Shown in pieces: positions 7,601-9,221 of a stretch of DNA of 9,221 bases. Made by a program: the position numbers and the translations under genes. The DNA comes from Planococcaceae bacterium UBA3378 (GTDB taxonomy: Bacteria; Bacillota; Bacilli; Bacillales_A; Planococcaceae), in NCBI GenBank assembly GCA_002359075.1, contig DEQA01000255.1, forward strand, positions 1 through 9,221, read 5' to 3'. The first letter of the stretch is position 1; every line of letters starts with the position of its first letter. The notes beneath the pieces are model-generated. The model was not told where the DNA came from. It made no database searches and saw only the letters and a list, made by a program, of their open reading frames with translations.

Positions 7601-8054
7601 GGATATCTCTGTACTTGATACACCAACATTCCTATACGGCCTGAAACTAGGTGAAGTCATTGAAGTGGAAATCGAAAAAGGGAAGACGTTGATCATCAAG
7701 CTAGTATCCATCGGAGAACCACAGCCTGATGGCACACGTGTCATGTACTTTGAGCTCAATGGACAATCACGCGAGCTTGTGATTCAGGATATAACAGTAG
7801 AAGTAGACGGCAGCCTATCATTGAAGGCAGATCCTTCTAACCCGAATCAAATCGGTGCCACAATGCCGGGGACTGTGCTGAAAGTAGTTGTTTCTAAAGG
7901 CAGTCCTGTCAAGCGCGGCGATCATCTGCTCATCACTGAAGCGATGAAAATGGAAACTACTGTTCAGGCGCCAAAAGACGGAATTGTCAAAGATGTGCAT
8001 GTTACAGCAGGAGATGCTATTTCCACTGGAGATCTATTAATCGAGTTAATGTAA
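4620..8054 (+). CDS. pycA: Pyruvate carboxylase
   Basis: This 1144-residue biotin enzyme makes oxaloacetate from pyruvate, bicarbonate and ATP, refilling the TCA cycle in the cytoplasm. The close B. subtilis protein is about 1148 residues. Domains in order: biotin carboxylase (1 to about 455), with KKVLVANRGEIAIRIF at 5-20, the glycine loop GGGGRGM (165-171) and the ATP-grasp segment FIEVNPRVQVEHT (288-300, R294); carboxyltransferase (about 530-820), opening LLTDTTFRDAHQSLLATR; then the linking and allosteric region; and biotinyl carrier (about 1075-1144), with MPGTV and EAMKMETT, where K1110 is the biotin-bearing lysine. In the carboxyltransferase, D541, H737 and H739 are the expected metal ligands and K710 the carbamylated lysine, by alignment from memory with known structures. 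All key residues are present and the frame is uninterrupted. TTG start, 14 nt after ftsW, suggests coupled but moderate translation. A strong terminator follows directly. Confidence 0.98.
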   Translation: MKEIKKVLVANRGEIAIRIFRACTELHLRTVAIYSREDSGAFHRYKADEAYLVGEGKKPIDAYLDIEGILNIAKDAGVDAIHPGYGFLSENVEFARRCEEEGIIFIGPTSAHLDMFGDKVKAREQAISADIPVIPGTDGPVSSLQEVEAFGEQHGYPIMIKAALGGGGRGMRMVQSKEEVASAYERAKSEAKAAFGSDEVYVEKCIVKPKHIEVQIIGDTAGNIVHLYERDCSIQRRHQKVVEIAPSNSITNELRNRICDAAVKLMKNVGYINAGTVEFLVAGDDFYFIEVNPRVQVEHTITEMITGVDIVHAQIKVAAGYTLHSPEINIPVQDQIPLFGYAIQSRVTTEDPENDFMPDTGKLMVYRSSGGFGVRLDAGNGFQGAVVTPYYDSLLVKISTWGMTFDEAAAKMNRNLREFRIRGVKTNIPFLENVVLHEKFLSGAFDTSFIDTTPELFEFRERKDRGTKLLSYIGNVTLNGFPGVEKRTKPIFVQPEKPKTDLLTAPPAGTKQILDERGADGLIKWIKEQEEVLLTDTTFRDAHQSLLATRVRSHDMFEIADATSRLMHNYFSLEMWGGATFDVAYRFLKEDPWARLEKLRKQVPNVLFQMLLRGANAVGYTNYPDNLIREFIKESAASGIDVFRIFDSLNWIKGMEVAIDEARNTGKIAEAAICYTGDILDDSRAKYTVNYYKDMARELENAGAHILAIKDMAGLLKPEAAYRLISELKDATNLPIHLHTHDTSGNGIYLYAKAIEAGVDIIDTALGSMAGLTSQPSANSLYYAMKGSKRNVRADIEALEKLSYYWEDVRKYYVDFESGMNAPHSEIYVHEMPGGQYSNLQQQAKAVGLGDRWDEVKTMYSRVNMLFGDIVKVTPSSKVVGDMALFMVQNDLDEENIYERGLSVDFPESVIEFFQGYLGQPHGGFPEKLQEIVLKGREAITVRPGELLKPVDFEKLAAELEEKLGSQPTKQDLLAYALYPKVFEEYSKTAKQFGDISVLDTPTFLYGLKLGEVIEVEIEKGKTLIIKLVSIGEPQPDGTRVMYFELNGQSRELVIQDITVEVDGSLSLKADPSNPNQIGATMPGTVLKVVVSKGSPVKRGDHLLITEAMKMETTVQAPKDGIVKDVHVTAGDAISTGDLLIELM

Positions 8055-8060
8055 AAAATA

Positions 8061-8092
8061 GAGTGCGAGGAAACCCTCGCGCTCTTTTTTTT
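8061..8092. terminator. Strong intrinsic terminator of pycA, usable from both sides
   Basis: GAGTGCGAGG (8061-8070) pairs with CCTCGCGCTC (8075-8084) over ten positions, including one T.G wobble, around an AAAC loop. Eight T residues follow (8085-8092). On the minus strand the stem is followed by TATTTTTTAC, so it could also stop ctaA transcripts. The intron relic begins at the base right after the T-run. Confidence 0.93.
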
Positions 8093-8206
8093 GTGCCCTG
8101 CAAGTAAATGAATTATAGATTGGAAGTCCGGGAGTCCGAAAACAAGAGAGATTAGATAAGAGCAAGTGTATCCATAATGAAGGGGAGTCTAATATTGTTG
8201 GTGGCA

Positions 8207-8323
8207 AAATACCGATCCTGGAAACACGAAACTATACATAAAACCCTCAGCCGTTCCTATCAGGAAAGCCAAGGGTTGAAAAGTCTGTATGATTTTAATG
8301 AAACTGTAGGTTATTCGTTTTGA
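8207..8323 (+). pseudogene. C-terminal remnant of a group II intron reverse transcriptase/maturase
   Basis: The frame ending at TGA 8321-8323 reads KYRSWKHETIHKTLSRSYQE and then SQGLKSLYDFNETVGYSF. This has the spacing of the maturase C-terminal end (aromatic W, then S/T-x-x-x-x-x-L, then GL-x-SL and a final Y or F) seen in intron-encoded proteins. It lies just upstream of the domain V-like hairpin, as expected for such a gene. The frame is open back to an ATG at 8177, and a TTG at 8195 has AAGGGGAG 7 nt upstream. Those upstream codons coincide with domain I-like RNA sequence, so I read the join near 8205 as a deletion scar rather than a designed start. No reverse transcriptase motif (such as YADD) remains. 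A translated 42- or 48-residue peptide is possible but unproven. Confidence 0.55.
8242..8277 (-). terminator. Weak hairpin downstream of ctaA
   Basis: AACCCT (8242-8247) pairs with AGGGTT (8272-8277), and TTCCT (8254-8258) with AGGAA (8262-8266) around a 3-nt loop. On the minus strand the stem is followed by TTTATG. It lies about 95 nt after the ctaA stop. The T-tract is short and the stem is interrupted, so the pycA terminator read in reverse is a better candidate end for ctaA transcripts. Confidence 0.25.
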
Positions 8324-8325
8324 TT

Positions 8326-8361
8326 GAACCGTCCTATACGGCCGCGTACGTTCAATAGTGT
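8326..8361 (+). ncRNA. Degenerate group II intron domain V-like hairpin
   Basis: The distal part is well kept: TACG (8337-8340), tetraloop GCCG, CGTA (8345-8348) and the two-base bulge CG (8349-8350). GAACCG at the 5' side and GTGTGAG just 3' also fit the class C pattern. In the lower stem about four of eight pairs are lost, and the position expected to be the third base of the CGC catalytic triad reads T (CGT, 8330-8332). The ribozyme is therefore almost certainly inactive. An alternative outer pairing of ATTGAAC (8323-8329) with GTTCAAT (8350-8356) is also possible. Confidence 0.55.
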
Positions 8362-8369
8362 GAGGGGCC

Positions 8370-9221
8370 TTAACTATTTCCTCTATCATTATTTTGATTG
8401 CTTCGGTAGACAAGTAAGATCATATAGCAGAATAAACCGAACAGTAGTGAAATAAGTAAAGAGTGCAGCAGTGACACAATTAAATTCAGCTTTGTTAAGA
8501 CAACTAACATACCAGCTGCTATTTGTAGAATGACAATAATAAAGGCAATAATCCAACCCCAGTAAATGACACGCTGTTCCTTATAGTTTTTCACTACATG
8601 CCATGTAATAATAGCAATCCAGATGAAAATCACTAATACAGCCATCCTGTGTCCCATTTGAACCCATTCGTACATATTGTATGGCAGTGCGAAAGGTTCA
8701 TTATTCCGGCAGAACGGCCAGTCGGGGCAAACAAGACTGGCATCTGTATGGCGTACAAGCGCACCGGTATAAACGACAAGATAGGAATAGATCGTTACAC
8801 CAATAATATGCCATTGTAGTTTTTTGTCGATAAATACGTTGTCAGCATCAAATTTCCGGTCGACTTCAAATACAATTAAAGCTAATAATAAAACAGCCGT
8901 AAAGGAAATGAGCGAGATGCCAAAATGCAGGGCTAATATAAAATCTCCTTGTCCCCACAGTACTTGAGCAGCCCCTATTAACGCTTGGAGAACAAGAAAG
9001 AAAACAGCATTAAAGCCAAGAAACTTCACTTCTTTAATGTGGCCCAGTTTAAGCCATGTCCAAACTACTAACGCTAAGATGAAAAATGATACGACCCCTG
9101 TTACAAGCCGGTGTGAAAATTCAATTAATACTTCTGTCGTTATTTCCTGAGGAATAAGTGACCCGTTACAATCAGGCCAATTGCGACCACAGCCAAGGCC
9201 GCTATCTGTTTTTGTAACAAG
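8370..9221 (-). CDS. ctaA: Heme A synthase CtaA (N-terminus outside the window)
   Basis: The frame is open to the right window edge: 283 residues are visible and roughly 25-30, with the first membrane helix, are missing (about 306 in B. subtilis). A GTG at 9027-9029 is only an internal valine codon. CtaA oxidises the C8 methyl group of heme O to a formyl group, giving heme A for cytochrome oxidase. Counting from the first visible residue, SGLGCGRNWPDCNG carries the first cysteine pair (C11, C18). EFSHRLVTG holds catalytic glutamate E34 and heme ligand H37. Further family histidines are H99 (LHFGIS), H191 (MGHRMAV) and H253 (LHSLL). The second cysteine pair is C165/C171 in LVCPDWPFC. Seven membrane segments are visible. 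It converges on pycA as in B. subtilis. The last residues (about NDRGNS) lie within the inferred intron relic, so its tail may be acquired. Confidence 0.95.
   Translation of the reverse strand, partial: LVTKTDSGLGCGRNWPDCNGSLIPQEITTEVLIEFSHRLVTGVVSFFILALVVWTWLKLGHIKEVKFLGFNAVFFLVLQALIGAAQVLWGQGDFILALHFGISLISFTAVLLLALIVFEVDRKFDADNVFIDKKLQWHIIGVTIYSYLVVYTGALVRHTDASLVCPDWPFCRNNEPFALPYNMYEWVQMGHRMAVLVIFIWIAIITWHVVKNYKEQRVIYWGWIIAFIIVILQIAAGMLVVLTKLNLIVSLLHSLLISLLFGLFCYMILLVYRSNQNNDRGNS

Larger units (their letters stand above)
8093..8389 (+). mobile_element. Decayed, internally deleted group IIC intron (relic)
   Basis: No intact gene lies here. The left end GTGCCCTGCA begins immediately after the pycA terminator T-run. 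With ATAGATTGGAAGTCC (8117-8131) and GCAAGTGTATCC (8163-8174), it resembles, in order and spacing, domain I of class C introns such as the Oceanobacillus iheyensis one, as I recall it. From about 8207 the sequence jumps to a remnant of the intron-encoded protein C-terminus. After its stop comes a domain V-like hairpin (8326-8361), then GTGTGAGGGG and a short domain VI-like stem (GAGG 8362-8365, CCTC 8380-8383). The 3' end at about 8389 is estimated. Class C introns are known to insert behind terminator hairpins, matching this position. A functional intron would be roughly 1.8-2 kb; most of domains I-IV and the reverse transcriptase are gone. The comparison is from memory, so boundaries are approximate. 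Confidence 0.62.

Noticed and set aside
8189..8413. Minus-strand frame of 74 codons between pycA and ctaA
   Set aside because: It starts inside ctaA in another frame and runs through the intron relic antisense, with no homology signal.
8370..9029. A shorter CtaA of 219 residues starting at GTG 9029
   Set aside because: The frame continues upstream to the window edge and includes the first cysteine pair and the E-x-x-H heme motif, so the GTG is internal.
1..9221. CRISPR array, tRNA, rRNA or phage/defence genes
   Set aside because: No regularly spaced direct repeats, cloverleaf, rRNA signature, or nuclease/toxin-like frames were seen on either strand.

Overview
The window looks like a chromosomal segment of a moderately low-GC Firmicute, most likely a Bacillales member of the Planococcaceae type (Solibacillus/Lysinibacillus-like). 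Reasons: the run ylaN - ftsW - pycA followed by a convergent ctaA matches the Bacillus subtilis order. Shine-Dalgarno sites are strong (AAGGAGG), TTG starts are used, and PycA, FtsW, YlaN, YlaI and CtaA all read as Bacillales versions. The genus is an inference.

Layout. (1) 1-1939, plus strand: the 3' part of an ABC importer operon, with a substrate-binding protein (truncated by the window edge), an ATPase and a permease. They are packed with a 1-nt gap and a 23-nt overlap and end at a bidirectional terminator. The substrate is not determinable. (2) 2013-2191: a GC-rich stretch full of direct and inverted repeats between convergent genes, probably a small dispersed palindromic element. (3) 2195-2910, minus strand: a two-gene operon of a conserved hypothetical protein and the zinc-finger protein YlaI, with a plausible sigma-A promoter. 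(4) 3083-8054, plus strand: ylaN, a terminator, ftsW (division-septum peptidoglycan polymerase) and pycA (pyruvate carboxylase), the last two closely coupled, then a strong terminator. (5) 8093 to about 8389: a non-coding stretch that I read as a decayed, internally deleted group IIC intron. It starts exactly after the T-tract of the pycA terminator, which is the known type of insertion site for this intron class. (6) 8370-9221, minus strand: ctaA (heme A synthase), cut by the window edge at its N-terminus. Its last codons overlap the inferred intron end.

Functionally, region 4 onward is core metabolism and envelope growth: iron homeostasis (YlaN), septal wall synthesis (FtsW), anaplerosis (PycA) and heme A for cytochrome oxidase (CtaA). 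The accessory or mobile content is confined to the two convergent intergenic regions, at 2.0-2.2 kb and 8.1-8.4 kb. I see no defence system, CRISPR array, tRNA or rRNA, and no strong sign of a wholly new multi-gene system. The intron relic and the repeat element are the parts that standard gene calling would miss.
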